From positions 124,001 to 188,000 of the forward strand of contig NC_041692.1 of NCBI RefSeq assembly GCF_900005765.1: DNA of 64,000 bases, read 5' to 3'. This DNA comes from Plasmodium relictum (lineage: Eukaryota; Apicomplexa; Aconoidasida; Haemosporida; Plasmodiidae). Made by a program: the position numbers and the translations under genes. Positions within the stretch are counted from its first letter, which is position 1; every line of letters starts with the position of its first letter. Below, piece after piece: positions 56,901-64,000 of this stretch. Below the pieces are notes generated by a model. It saw nothing but the letters and a program-made list of their open reading frames with translations. It made no database searches and was not told the origin of the DNA.

Positions 56901-59900
56901 TATTTATGTAACATAAAAGGGAATATTAAAAAAGCCCTACACTTTTTCTTTATATGTGAAGAGCAAGAAATTTTCGATAACAGTGAGTCAAAATATATTA
57001 ATGTATTGATAAAAATTAATCCTTTTATTTTACCCACTTTAAGGAATAGATTAATCATAAATGATAATATGTACCTTAAACTAACAGAAAAAGATAATTT
57101 TTTAATTAATCAAAGGATGAAAGAAGTTTCTTTGAATTCTTTTCAAATATTTGAATACGATGAAAAAATAATAGAAGAAGACTACCACTTTATCTCACAA
57201 AAAGGATGTACTAGTCAAGTAAAAATTTTTAACAATAATAATAAAAATAAAAATTATGTTAATAAAAGTGTAAATGATTTTTCGAAAGAGAAAAGTGAAG
57301 AATTAAATTCTAATATCCAATTAAACACTACCTATATAGAAGCCAATGAATTAAATAATGGTATATATTATGAACTAAACATATTTACATATAGTTTTTA
57401 TAAAAAAAGAGTAGAAGAGTTAATAAAAAATTATGAAAAGTGTAAGAAATTAGAAGAGACTATAAATATTTATGAAAATTTGGATTCATTTAAAAATAAT
57501 TTATATGAGTATGAAAATGAAAAAGAAGAGGGCCAAAATAAAGGGAAAAATGATGTATGGTCTATTGAAAAAATAGAAAAATGTGATATAGAAAAATTAA
57601 CTGAAAGAAGTTATAAAAAAAGTGATTCAAGAAAAGAATATGCTAATAGAAAAGAGGATAAAAAAAAGTTTGGTTATTTATTAAAAAGTATAGAAAGGAT
57701 GAGGACGTTAAATTTTCTTAAAAAAAGGAATATAGAAGATGAAATAAGAACTATACATAAAGAATTAATATTTTATGATAAGAAAAAAGAATTATTTTGT
57801 AAATATGTTGGTGATATTAAAAATATGTTATATAATGGAAAAGGTAAGTTATATGATAAATTTAATAGTTTAATATATGATGGAGATTGGGTAAATGGAG
57901 AAAAAAGTGGAAAAGGAAAATTGCTATTCAAATATTTTAATATATGGTATCTATATGAAGGAGTTTTTTTCAATGATGAAATAATTGATAAAGGAATAAT
58001 ATCTTTAATTGATAAAGAATATGTGAAAAAATTGCATTTAAATAAAATAAATAAATTATGTCCTTTATTAATTAAAGCTAATTTTGGTAGAGAAAAAAAT
58101 CACAAAGAAAATGATAGAAAAAAAAGTTTTAACAAAGAGATGATGAAAAAAATACAAAATAGTGTAATGTCAAAATATAATTCTACTAATAATGTGGATT
58201 ATTGGGAAAAAGATATTATTGATGTTTATATCCCTTATTTAAAAAAATGGAATATTTACTCATTTTATTGTTCAAGTAACATAGAAAATATAAAAAAGAA
58301 AAAAGAAATTTTTGAGTCTAATGAAAATAATTTTAAGAATTTAATTGGTTATCCATCTTTTGAGCTCAGAAATGGAGATAATACTAATGCAACTATAATG
58401 AATCTCACAAATAATAATAGTATTACTGTTGCTAGAAGCACTTCCAATATAAACGAATTTTCAGGCCAAGACAGTAAAGAAAGAGATTCAGAAAAAAAAA
58501 AAAGTGATATTTCCTTTAAGAATAAAAATTTTAATTTACCAAATAATTATATAAAAAAAAACATATCAAATGAAATTTCTCAAGAAGATATAATATATAG
58601 ATATGATGAAACTAACATTTTACATGAACAATTTTTCGATTATATGAAAACAAAAAATGATGAAAAATTATATTATCCATTAATAAGTAGAAATGTAGGA
58701 TTAGCAAAAATAATTTATGCTGATAAAAGTGAATATTTTGGTTCAATAAATAGTAGAGGGCAACCTAGTACCAATGAAGAATATCCTAAGGCATTTTTTA
58801 ATAATAAAAACTTTTTTTATGAAGGAGAAATGAAAAAATTTCTTCCTCATGGATATGGAATGTTTAAAAATAAAGATGATAATAAAAATACCTACTTAGG
58901 ATTTTGGAGAAATGGATATAGAGAAGGAAAAGGAAGTTTAAATTTAAAGAATAAAAAATATATTATTCAAGGTAATTTCTTAAAAGATAAATTACATGAT
59001 AATATTAATATTTATATTAAGGATGAAAAAATATCCAAGCTACATCTTTCAAATATTAATGAGAACTCACAAAAAATAAAAATATATTTTAGAAATGGAT
59101 ATGTCTTTTATGGTTATTTTTCAAAGAATTATCAGAGAAATGGAATAGGAATATTAATTAATAACAATAATAAAATTTTATATCATGGTTATTATAAAAA
59201 TGATATGATTGATAAATTTTGCTATATACTACGTCATAAAGATAATAAAATTTATTGTGGTAATTTATATCGAGGTTTTAAAAAAGGATTTGGTAAATTA
59301 TACTTTGAAGAAAAATTAAAATTCAATGATGAAAATGAATTTAATTTAAGTTTATCTAATGCTCAAATATTAGCCAGAAAATTAGAAGCATATGATGGAA
59401 TAGATATTAATTCAGATATATCTTTAAATATTTCTTTTGATTCAACCCATATTATATATATAGGTTATTGGGATAATAACAAATTTTCTCATTTTGGTTC
59501 TTGCAATTTAAAAAATGGATTTTATAAAGGTGATATAAAAGATGCTAAGAAAGATGGCTTTGGAATATATATATATAAAAAAAAAAAATCTTATAAAAAT
59601 AAAAATAGATATATTTTATCTTATTTTAAAAATGATCGAATATATAATATGGGAAAATATTACAGTGAATATGATAAACTTAGAGTATATTCTTTTGAAA
59701 AAGAACAAATTAAAAAAAAATTATCTACTTCTGATAAATGCTTTAAAAAGGAAAGATTACAAAACGATATTATGACAACAGATAAATTATATATAGATAA
59801 CGAACTTGACGCGTATATTACTATGCCCTTAAGTGACTTGCTAAGTAATATTATGAATGATGTTTTTGACACTTCTACAAGTTTCATAAATTATTTGAAT

Positions 59901-59942
59901 CAACCATTCCATTTTGATTTAAATTATTTCTTAAAAAAATAA
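47985..59942 (+). CDS. giant multi-pass membrane protein with C-terminal MORN repeats
   Basis: A single exon encodes 3985 residues. A signal peptide (FLNILILYSIIINGCFFF) leads into an ectodomain of about 590 residues with scattered Cys pairs. Membrane helices follow in clusters near residues 616-645, 852-892, 902-975, 1419-1468 and 1616-1675, about ten in all, separated by Asn/Lys-rich loops. One loop (1160-1225) is a Glu-Ser/Lys-Ser repeat. The long second half is cytosolic by this topology. MORN-type repeats (GxxYxGxWxxGxxxGxG) form one unit near 3280-3326 (YNGKGKLYD; YDGDWVNGEKSGKGKL) and a block of about eight near 3572-3899 (YEGEMKKFLPHGYGMF; YLGFWRNGYREGKGSL; YCGNLYRGFKKGFGKL). MORN repeats usually bind membranes or scaffold proteins. 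I recall a MORN-repeat protein between RPT4 and V-ATPase H in P. falciparum. Transport function is unknown. Confidence 0.85.
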   Translation: MIKKFLNILILYSIIINGCFFFEKDVDYQNNIKEKTTLFNSFKIDIKNKNECSLKYYELKTYFRYIYLVECIPNAKNVELHFINISNSKENKITFYNKDNKEITNDNIILKLKSNIKVNYKVCQLSEVQKCFFISIVIVFKYEGKGLRELFVNNFLVDQNNNFKDIDLLHPNNMKIINKNKISYFFFDSKMIKKFYEININVEGNTPVYLYASSFLYNFVYINKNLNNLLKDENYKYETYFYKFTCSDNFEIFTGVCNFNKNEFYIYKLNIFCYSNDTNNLNNLYDINAIQYFTDIKNGIDASVNKNFILPSFHISTYRYNIFTYDDKFWLRIRIHNKLYKNITINDKNVISEYNLITLNDEIDDLFYDDCIKKWQLINAYNDEYRKEKVNNKSDYMMFNNIYEEDMKYYEDKNIFISQDKINYNKKLSWPKLFLTKEKRKLYEEINKIIFPIKNMFILKYVYEINNDENNDINNNKNNSKNKLNVVNYFFYINKTPKNIIANSFSFIAFLINANCTEKNICYLENNKQSYIEVIFKKKQNNFNYSDTNLLLTKNPNIYDIEKNNSSNLYINNNKITSSTKYIIKEIGKSKENINIKIINNDKKVLNNIDLIIIRKNVIFKFFLKILSYFSYAYIFLSCLQPARILNSIKFIQILTFLNLKYPFPSLFNYFIKKFEMLSFISHTYDVKIYRKNTHISNIIKNLDIKETKIKNITKGYNMNNNNYNVNNINKVISNNAYDINNRDNNINSIGNNKDNNSNISNIKNNKENAKNHDSKIINSISNNKKNHSNSNIIYNTKKQLVNEDKANIEYYNKELSFNENKENSISDKKLNKKNKYFKNDRNFKLNSSSKYDIILLNIYISTLLNIIYILCLLLIFYFIITKFIYIKYQSKIHVPFLSPQNFFLFVFDIFLYPVIFSTSNILLLDRIYEVKIYFIYIDFFVIKFICICLLLCYTFSYIATSFLFVLSIKNNVIYDYKLEKFIPVSIYKLNGIVQYLPFNFFFKNVCDISLSSNQILVKNQREKHVFNYNIINVNNIKKDFLFPCLRYVDLNVLKKELLRTNLPLKRFFKNIIKKDNEKGDSKMLDQMLLEDFDYLKYNIKKKKKEDFLNQNCNQKYSLNDNNSDDIFLSSNILYHYEVYDNIVKILKKIFYIVEEYFHESESENESKSESKSKSENEIKSENEIKSESESESKSESKSESKSESESKSESKSESKNEIKSENESAKFFMLNDSLDIRKCKNNIIELKENENTCMQYNKSDIKYRILNVNKRTENHYTSETSDFDKDKYKNNDKKLCYFKKRINNYKRKCEYDDIVKNDVKKNKYFKITIDRNFLKNNTNNKNNLYFLNSFKNIKIGYMYDKILLFKKKLYLKKVIELKHLYILLSQKKSVELFVNIEQTYNDTLNNYSFLINNCFNDDIFSFVFLRSIIVVCIIYINLFIPINMYAIFLLLSFFFLSIFLYNFRYSFIKGNMKFFKKQFKKFSCDKCMIKQHDKNNLHSYSINEKHSKYQINNKEGNEASGNYDKTNYEEKYYNKEVSYESYEREEYNRGEYDKESYTSNSYVNLNKNKMLNYKNSKLASFIGLYDYIKNYWIRNIRIYFILKNLKERKNNSELIASIIFFFLFISYLFNDNNKEDSIFFSFVLTLLTIILYIDFSVLNIILGEILTYIRNTIIMKANIIYLKTYSIYAFYKFQNIHTYINISLFKPKNIEKNKSTISKMSTIDPNYHQKTKHYKLRHNFDRIIIKNLKVNNIEIYQNESDMNYKNEILRKGSYNNYIFENNFYKNLYCYGRVNFNEHTKRLSTIPLYLNNKIEKNKNFYICTIEVTQEKYPNINKAISLFIKKKKKKGIILYYNKILDILISKTVYQKRDSPNCNLIKMKSNYNEILRENINDENFKIRTNITTKKNNYEDLNNINLYDNDKEFKNIKIDKYSYTIINENNLIISSIFIKPNKIYKMQLVFKDKYFKNINISDNEFNSNIYNNKNHNINYYNCDNQTYKKKYNINTCIDGNEDNNKDHNKNNESKSDNKDYHNLIYNQKDYHMKKDDFIMFPIMCEEIGILIVSYDINNVDMFYEIKVENKFKESFYLNTHLNYISFLKKKKIIILRHKKFYKNEIYHVYLKKNDRFLSDYITREIEVRSTEKGQIVLNINNKKENFESGEIENENNEIDKKKVSIEQFNGNRKIIFDDNINIYKICSYNKKKCIFVKVHKKYNTFFVRHYNINYKKKCNFSSFKSLFSNKEKDKSKEKEFNDIYNEIDHNSFISIQLLYKIKSKHDIAIIKYLQRYFFNCLSNTYIEGESIYKKKEKEKNEKESLFFKKKKKGSECFNYKLLNTSDNSIGNIYNEKKHKNKGEKGKSYKKNNKYFNFTNKFVNPFYSKNTKVNDFYNISKKKKKIISRLKLLFKNIYYNFDYFYKYKKKRNYHNKLRQEIFYRYVADYKHIIKIYSTNIEIYENKYNFLANNKGNIEVLSSFLLEILNFTYILNIFQKYIILDKEGNTINYNVNNLNFNIYEIYKKCPPNKKPVITKIVTYLEELASYKLIHMITYYKKKLNYFVLLDEINNDEKIYEVQREIDNLFYNKFHFLKREIKKLERDKQMNNEVNKNNCSIYLKSFCNAIFERYLKQKRLFRKKIYNIKKNIYEISKKYKGIKNDFYFPFFINKKFIIKTKSVDKQLYEWNICLTNFFNNFLNNSLTNSKIYYNINILNKNILNNIKESLFERKKNASIENFNFIHIVISVNFLNPENGFLIPPIFFYMKFLSSKPIFFLCNDKKNEKLSDDLKQIKKKQKKRKKKKYDEINELHNSSNALVSDTISSIIYSSNEKEELVYHKLLPCYIEIINHDLFIYFFDNYNNKICWRIEKGNYYLKTKDIYTINTKNEKKKKILIESDINEDYQAFYEKNENLCSFNNANKNDTSFFCSLKKYTKMYKKKKTDKSLQYYSLLENEEINRNHINKRINSILKLLHLFANYLCNIKGNIKKALHFFFICEEQEIFDNSESKYINVLIKINPFILPTLRNRLIINDNMYLKLTEKDNFLINQRMKEVSLNSFQIFEYDEKIIEEDYHFISQKGCTSQVKIFNNNNKNKNYVNKSVNDFSKEKSEELNSNIQLNTTYIEANELNNGIYYELNIFTYSFYKKRVEELIKNYEKCKKLEETINIYENLDSFKNNLYEYENEKEEGQNKGKNDVWSIEKIEKCDIEKLTERSYKKSDSRKEYANRKEDKKKFGYLLKSIERMRTLNFLKKRNIEDEIRTIHKELIFYDKKKELFCKYVGDIKNMLYNGKGKLYDKFNSLIYDGDWVNGEKSGKGKLLFKYFNIWYLYEGVFFNDEIIDKGIISLIDKEYVKKLHLNKINKLCPLLIKANFGREKNHKENDRKKSFNKEMMKKIQNSVMSKYNSTNNVDYWEKDIIDVYIPYLKKWNIYSFYCSSNIENIKKKKEIFESNENNFKNLIGYPSFELRNGDNTNATIMNLTNNNSITVARSTSNINEFSGQDSKERDSEKKKSDISFKNKNFNLPNNYIKKNISNEISQEDIIYRYDETNILHEQFFDYMKTKNDEKLYYPLISRNVGLAKIIYADKSEYFGSINSRGQPSTNEEYPKAFFNNKNFFYEGEMKKFLPHGYGMFKNKDDNKNTYLGFWRNGYREGKGSLNLKNKKYIIQGNFLKDKLHDNINIYIKDEKISKLHLSNINENSQKIKIYFRNGYVFYGYFSKNYQRNGIGILINNNNKILYHGYYKNDMIDKFCYILRHKDNKIYCGNLYRGFKKGFGKLYFEEKLKFNDENEFNLSLSNAQILARKLEAYDGIDINSDISLNISFDSTHIIYIGYWDNNKFSHFGSCNLKNGFYKGDIKDAKKDGFGIYIYKKKKSYKNKNRYILSYFKNDRIYNMGKYYSEYDKLRVYSFEKEQIKKKLSTSDKCFKKERLQNDIMTTDKLYIDNELDAYITMPLSDLLSNIMNDVFDTSTSFINYLNQPFHFDLNYFLKK
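51462..51658 (+). repeat. Glu-Ser / Lys-Ser coding minisatellite
   Basis: A near-perfect hexanucleotide pattern (GAAAGT, AAAAGT, AAAAGC, GAAATC variants) runs for about 200 bases in frame. It encodes alternating Ser with Glu or Lys and occasional Asn-Glu-Ile units, in a loop between the membrane clusters of the MORN protein. It is likely to vary in length between isolates. Confidence 0.9.
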
Positions 59943-60589
59943 TTTTTTTTCTTTTTTCTTTATTTTTTTGAATATTTTTTATGAGTTTGTATTTCTCGTC
60001 ATAATCATATATATTATTATAAGAATTATTACGCTTTTATTATAATTTTTCGTAAATAAATATATAATATGCATAAATTTAAAGAATTCATATTATTTAT
60101 TTTTTTATATTTGAACTATTATAAATATACTCTTTTTTTTTTTTATTATTTAATTTAATTCTTATTTTTGTTATATTCTAATTAGATATTTGCCTATGAT
60201 ATAAATGAATTTTAATTATGGCTTATTTTAAATAACATATACCTTAAATTTAATACTTTTAAAATTTATATATTGCAAAAAAAAAAAAAAAAAATAGATA
60301 AAATAAAATTTTCAAATTTTTTTTTTTAATTACATATTTATGTTCTTTTTTGTTAGATTCAAAGCTGTCTCTTGATTCTATATTTAGATTAACTAAAATA
60401 TATATAAAATTCAATTTAACATTATACATTTAAAAAATACTTAAAAAAAAATTTTTGAAAACTTCATTTTTATTTTTCAATAATAATTAATTGGTTTATT
60501 TTTTTTTTAATTTGTTAATTTTACAATTTGTATTATTATATAATGCTTTATTTTGTATATATATATAGATATTTTTTTTTAATGTCATT
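59943..60589. other. convergent intergenic region
   Basis: A 647-base A/T-rich gap between the stops of the MORN protein and V-ATPase subunit H. It has homopolymer runs only, apart from the start of a plus-strand frame (60528) that overlaps the V-ATPase exon in antisense and is treated as a shadow. Confidence 0.6.
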
Positions 60590-62149
60590 TTATGTCGTAT
60601 TTGATATACTTTGCCAGTTATTTAACATAATTTTTTGTGCACATAAAAGGGCTTCTCTTACAATATCTCTGTCTTTTGTTGTAATTAAAATCATTATATT
60701 TTCTTTGATTCGAAATTTTTGACAAATTTTTTTTCCATTTGGATATAATCTGGCAAATTCTCCAATATCAAAGCAGGCAACAGCCACAGTAGCACTATCT
60801 ATTTCATCTTTATTATTAGTTGATTGATCTTTCAGAACAATATTTTGAGCATAATTTTTTATTATATCAGCTAATTGTTGTATAGCTTTAAATTCATCTT
60901 TTTCAAATTGCATAACATTCTCTAACCAAAATTTTTCTGTATGTAAAATTGACCATTTTAATTTTCCATTTGAAAGTTCATGACAATATCTTTCAAAATT
61001 ACTAATAAAAAAAAATAAAATAAAAAATTAATTTAAAAATAATATATATATGATTAGATATAATTAGATATAATTATTACCTGAAATTTTTTACACGCTG
61101 ATCTAATTTATGTAAAAGTTGAATTATAGTATCATAAATATCATTATCTCTCCATTTGTCATATTGTAAGACAGTTAATGTTTGAATTATATTGTTATCG
61201 ACTATTATTTCAAAACAATCATCAATATGCATTATATTTTTAATTATATTCAAGCAAACTCTTACTATTTTTTCTACTCTACATTTTTTAAATAAATTAA
61301 TTACAATTGCTATCATATTATTTCTATGTAATTTTTTAATAAAGAAATCTTTAAATGTAAGTAACCATACACAAAACACTGATTTATATTGCTTATTTGA
61401 ATTATTAGTGGTTAAATCCAAATTCTTCTTAATTAATGATAAAAATTGTTCTAATTCATAAATATCTTTTCTATAGCTATCAATTTTTAATATATTTATA
61501 TATATATCAATTTTTCCTTCTTCGGTTACATTAAAAAAATCAATTTTTAAAATAAAATCTTTTATTTCTGTATCAGTAAAATAATTATTATTGTAGCAAA
61601 AGCTTCCTGATAATAGAAAAGAACTTTTATCTGCTATATATGTATCACTGTGAGTACACAATTTCATTAAATATGCATAAACATTTTTATCATTTAATAT
61701 ATTTAATATATAACAATAAGAACTCCCGTCATTTCTTATAATTTCATAAAAAATTGTTAATACATATTGAATTAAATGAATATTAAAATCCGTTTGAAGA
61801 CAATTAAATAATACTGATACTATTGAGGCATTTTCCTTAAAGTATTCAAATTTTTTCTTTTTTTCAAATTCATGAAATTTTTTTAATAATTCTACTTCTT
61901 CTGATGATAAAATATTTATCTCTTCATATTTATCATAACATGGCATTTTATTTAAAATAGAATCATGCAGTTTCTAAAAAAGAGATAAAAAAGAAAAATT
62001 AAAGAAATATATATATATATATATATATTTATACTTTATGTTTATATAACTAATATAATATTTATTTCTACAGTAAAAAATATTACTTGATTTTTTTGCT
62101 CAGATTCAACAATTTTAGTAATGACACTTATTCCATTATTATTTGCCAT
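60590..62149 (-). CDS. VMA13: V-type proton ATPase subunit H
   Basis: Three exons, complement(60590-61001, 61081-61973, 62087-62149), give 455 residues, near yeast Vma13 (478). Exon 1 encodes MANNNGISVITKIVESEQ and onward. All introns have GT and AG ends; intron 1 lies between codons and intron 2 splits an AGT codon. Subunit H is part of the cytosolic V1 sector, is needed for ATP-driven proton pumping and helps silence free V1. The armadillo-type helices are followed by family landmarks: LSNGKLKWSILHTEKFWLEN at the exon 2/3 junction region, then SATVAVACFDIGEFARLYPN with GKK, and VREALLCAQKIMLNNW near the C-terminus. In malaria parasites the V-ATPase acidifies the digestive vacuole and also sits at the plasma membrane. 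Confidence 0.93.
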
Positions 62150-63235
62150 TTTTTTTAATTATTACTAAAAAAAAAATATATATATATATATAAAAGAAGG
62201 GAATAATTACAATAAAATATTCTAAATTTAGATAATTTCATAAGTAAAAAAATAAAAGTTTAAAAAAAAAAAAAATTACTTAAAATAAACAAGGCATCGC
62301 GATTAATAAAAATAAACAATTTCTCTTTTAAATTAGAATTTAATTAAATGCGTCATAAAACAAAAAAAAAATATATATATAATAATAATATTAATAATAA
62401 TATAAACAAATAAAGAAAATCAAATTTGTTTGGAAATAACAAATATATGAAGTAAAAATATTCTCTAATAAAAACACCAATTTTTTATTAAAATATTTTG
62501 AATATTTTACACAATATATTAAACATATGTGTGTACTATAAAAAATGGAAAAAAATCTTGTCTGAAATAATACATATTAATCTTTGCATTAAAAAAAAAA
62601 AAAAAAAAATGAAATGAAATATATATATACATAAGAAATAAATATAAACTTATTGGTACAAATAATATTTAAAAAAAAAAAAAATATAAACAGATAAAAA
62701 GATATCTCCACAGTTAATTATTTCTACATATACATTTTTAACAGTTGAAGGCATTTCTTAAATATTATGTAATCATGTTTTCTTAACTATTTGCTAATTA
62801 CATTTTTAAAACGCTTTTTTTCTTTTTAAGGAATACTTAGAGAAAGAATAAAAAAAATAAACTTTATAAATTGCATTTAAATATATTGTTTCGACGAATT
62901 TTAATTTCTAAGTATTTTTTTGGTTAATACACAAATAAAGAGATAAATTAAGTTCGGTGAAAAAATTTTAAAGAAAAAAAAATTTTTACATAAATTTTAA
63001 AAAAATAAAAATGTTCAAGAAAATTAAAAAAAAAAAAAGAAGATTCCTAATTTTTTTTCATTAAAGATTCCTTTTTTTTTTTAATTTGAATATAATAAAA
63101 AAATGTATATATATAAATCAATAGTTTAACAAATAGTATAATTTAAAAATGATTTTACTTAAAAATATTAAATATACCTATGTAGCATAAGGAAATAAAA
63201 TCTTCTATGATATTATATTTTATTTTTTTTTTGAG
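62150..63235. other. intergenic region upstream of V-ATPase H
   Basis: About 1.1 kb lies between the V-ATPase H start and the stop of the right-edge gene, both on the minus strand, so it should hold the V-ATPase promoter and the neighbour's 3' end. One coding-like frame at 62650-62754 is listed separately. The rest is A/T-rich filler. Confidence 0.45.
62650..62754 (-). CDS. candidate small exon or upstream ORF (low confidence)
   Basis: An ATG at 62752-62754 opens a frame whose first 17 codons look coding (MPSTVKNVYVEIINCGD) before it decays into a poly-Phe run and stops at 62650 (34 residues). A donor such as CT|GTTTAT near 62690 could end an exon there, but I found no convincing following exon before the V-ATPase start at 62149. 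It could be an upstream ORF in the V-ATPase leader, a very small gene, or chance. Confidence 0.22.
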   Translation of the reverse strand: MPSTVKNVYVEIINCGDIFLSVYIFFFFKYYLYQ

Positions 63236-64000
63236 TTATCTCATCCACATATAATTCAAATTGTTCTTATTTTTTTCATTAATTACAACCTGTATAAAAT
63301 ACCTATGATAAAAAAAAAATACATAAATAAAATAGAGAAAATAATAAAAAAAAAATAATAAAGAAAACATGCAGTTAATATAAATAAAAAAAATGTGCTA
63401 GCATATGAGAAAAAAAGATAATTACAAATATAACTATATAAAAGCAATTTCCATAAATATAGGAAAAAAAAAAAATTTCAAGTATATATAGAAAAAAAAA
63501 TAAAAAATTTATATAATATAAAATTATAATAAGTAATATAAACAAAAAAGAATTAACTAAAAACTAATAAAATTAAGAAAATAAAGGTGTAAAGATGTAT
63601 GTTAGTAACTAAATGCACATATTGTAAAAATAAAATTTCAATTGTTAAATATTTTTATTTTTTCATTACTTATAGTGAGATGGCGCCTGTAAAATAAAGA
63701 ACCTATTTTTCTTTTTATAAGCTTGTATAGATCTTAAATAAAAAAAAAAAAATAAAATTATAATTATTGAAATTAATAATTAAAAATATAAAATGAATTC
63801 AAATAAAAAATTAAAATACTTAATAACTCTTCCCATGAATTGTGTTTCATTTAATTTAAGTAGGCTAAGAACATCCTTTAATATTTATAAACATAAAAAA
63901 AATACAAAAAAAAAAAAAAAATTAATGATATATATTTTAAGGAACAATAAAAAAAAAAAAAAAATTAAAAAGATAAAAATAAAAATAGAAAAAAAAGAAA
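63236..64000 (-). CDS. last three exons of an unidentified gene (partial, runs off right edge)
   Basis: Three short exons fit together in one frame: 63820-63875 (enters after an AG acceptor, ends with two bases of a codon), 63670-63732 and 63236-63302 (TAA at 63236-63238). The donors are GTATTT and GTAATG, and the acceptors are TTATTTAAG and TTTTTATCATAG. Both split codons rejoin to Lys. The readable C-terminus is DVLSLLKLNETQFMGRVIK, then SIQAYKKKNRFFILQAPSHY, then KYFIQVVINEKNKNNLNYMW and MR. The first part resembles the end of an RRM (leucine-rich helix, then N-x-T-x-F-x-GR), but the rest does not, so I give no family. Earlier exons lie beyond 64000. Each exon is too short to prove alone; the agreement of phase is the evidence. 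Confidence 0.5.

Noticed and set aside
63677-63700. possible plus-strand gene start (ATGGCGCCT followed by GTAAAA)
   Set aside because: A donor-like site after three codons is easily met by chance, no following exon was found, and the same bases fit a phase-consistent minus-strand exon.

Overview
This window is nuclear DNA of a malaria parasite (genus Plasmodium). It is extremely A+T rich, with intergenic DNA made of long poly-A and poly-T runs. The proteins are rich in Asn and Lys, genes run on both strands without operons, and the short introns begin GT and end AG after a T-rich tract. Several products match eukaryotic families clearly. The order RPT4, MORN-repeat membrane protein, V-ATPase subunit H is one I recall from chromosome 13 of P. 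falciparum, but I could not check it here. The species cannot be fixed from the sequence alone.

Layout, left to right. 1-480 is the 3' end of an unknown gene (+). 1277-2569 (-) is an unknown protein with an N-terminal hydrophobic segment. 3540-4499 (+) is an AP2-like protein. 4930-14911 (-) is a 3280-residue GCN1, the HEAT-repeat activator of the GCN2-type eIF2alpha kinase, with a last exon that is easily missed. 15897-16260 (+) is a small two-exon gene. 16636-18464 (-) is the U5 snRNP assembly factor AAR2 (two exons). 18992-21052 (+) is a rhodanese plus dual-specificity-phosphatase protein whose catalytic loop looks dead. 21673-22812 (-) is a site-2-protease-like zinc metalloprotease (two exons). 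24791-25393 (+) is an unusually G+C-rich orphan. 26210-27049 (+) is a coiled-coil protein. 28369-29995 (-) is a divergent two-RRM, SR-tailed RNA-binding protein that I join from two open frames. 31903-35808 (+) is a large four-TM protein. 36511-36906 (+) is a small basic protein. 37863-39284 (-) is an alpha/beta hydrolase. 40991-44105 (+) is a seven-exon TrmA/RumA-type RNA uridine methyltransferase. 44432-45613 (-) is the 26S proteasome ATPase RPT4. 47985-59942 (+) is a 3985-residue membrane protein with C-terminal MORN repeats. 60590-62149 (-) is V-ATPase subunit H (three exons). At the right edge (63236 to beyond 64000, -) are the last three exons of an unidentified gene.

The genes mostly alternate in strand, giving divergent promoter regions of about 0.5-2.4 kb and convergent gaps of about 0.3-1.3 kb. 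The contents are housekeeping: translation control (GCN1), splicing (AAR2, the RRM protein), RNA modification (TrmA-like), proteolysis (RPT4, S2P-like) and organelle acidification (V-ATPase H), plus several apicomplexan proteins of unknown role. No mobile element, CRISPR array, tRNA or rRNA was recognised. I found no evidence of a new multi-gene system. The most interesting items are single genes: a probable pseudophosphatase, an AP2-like protein that may belong to an organelle, a hydrolase with an altered nucleophile elbow, the giant MORN membrane protein, and several short spliced or unspliced reading frames that a simple ORF search would miss.
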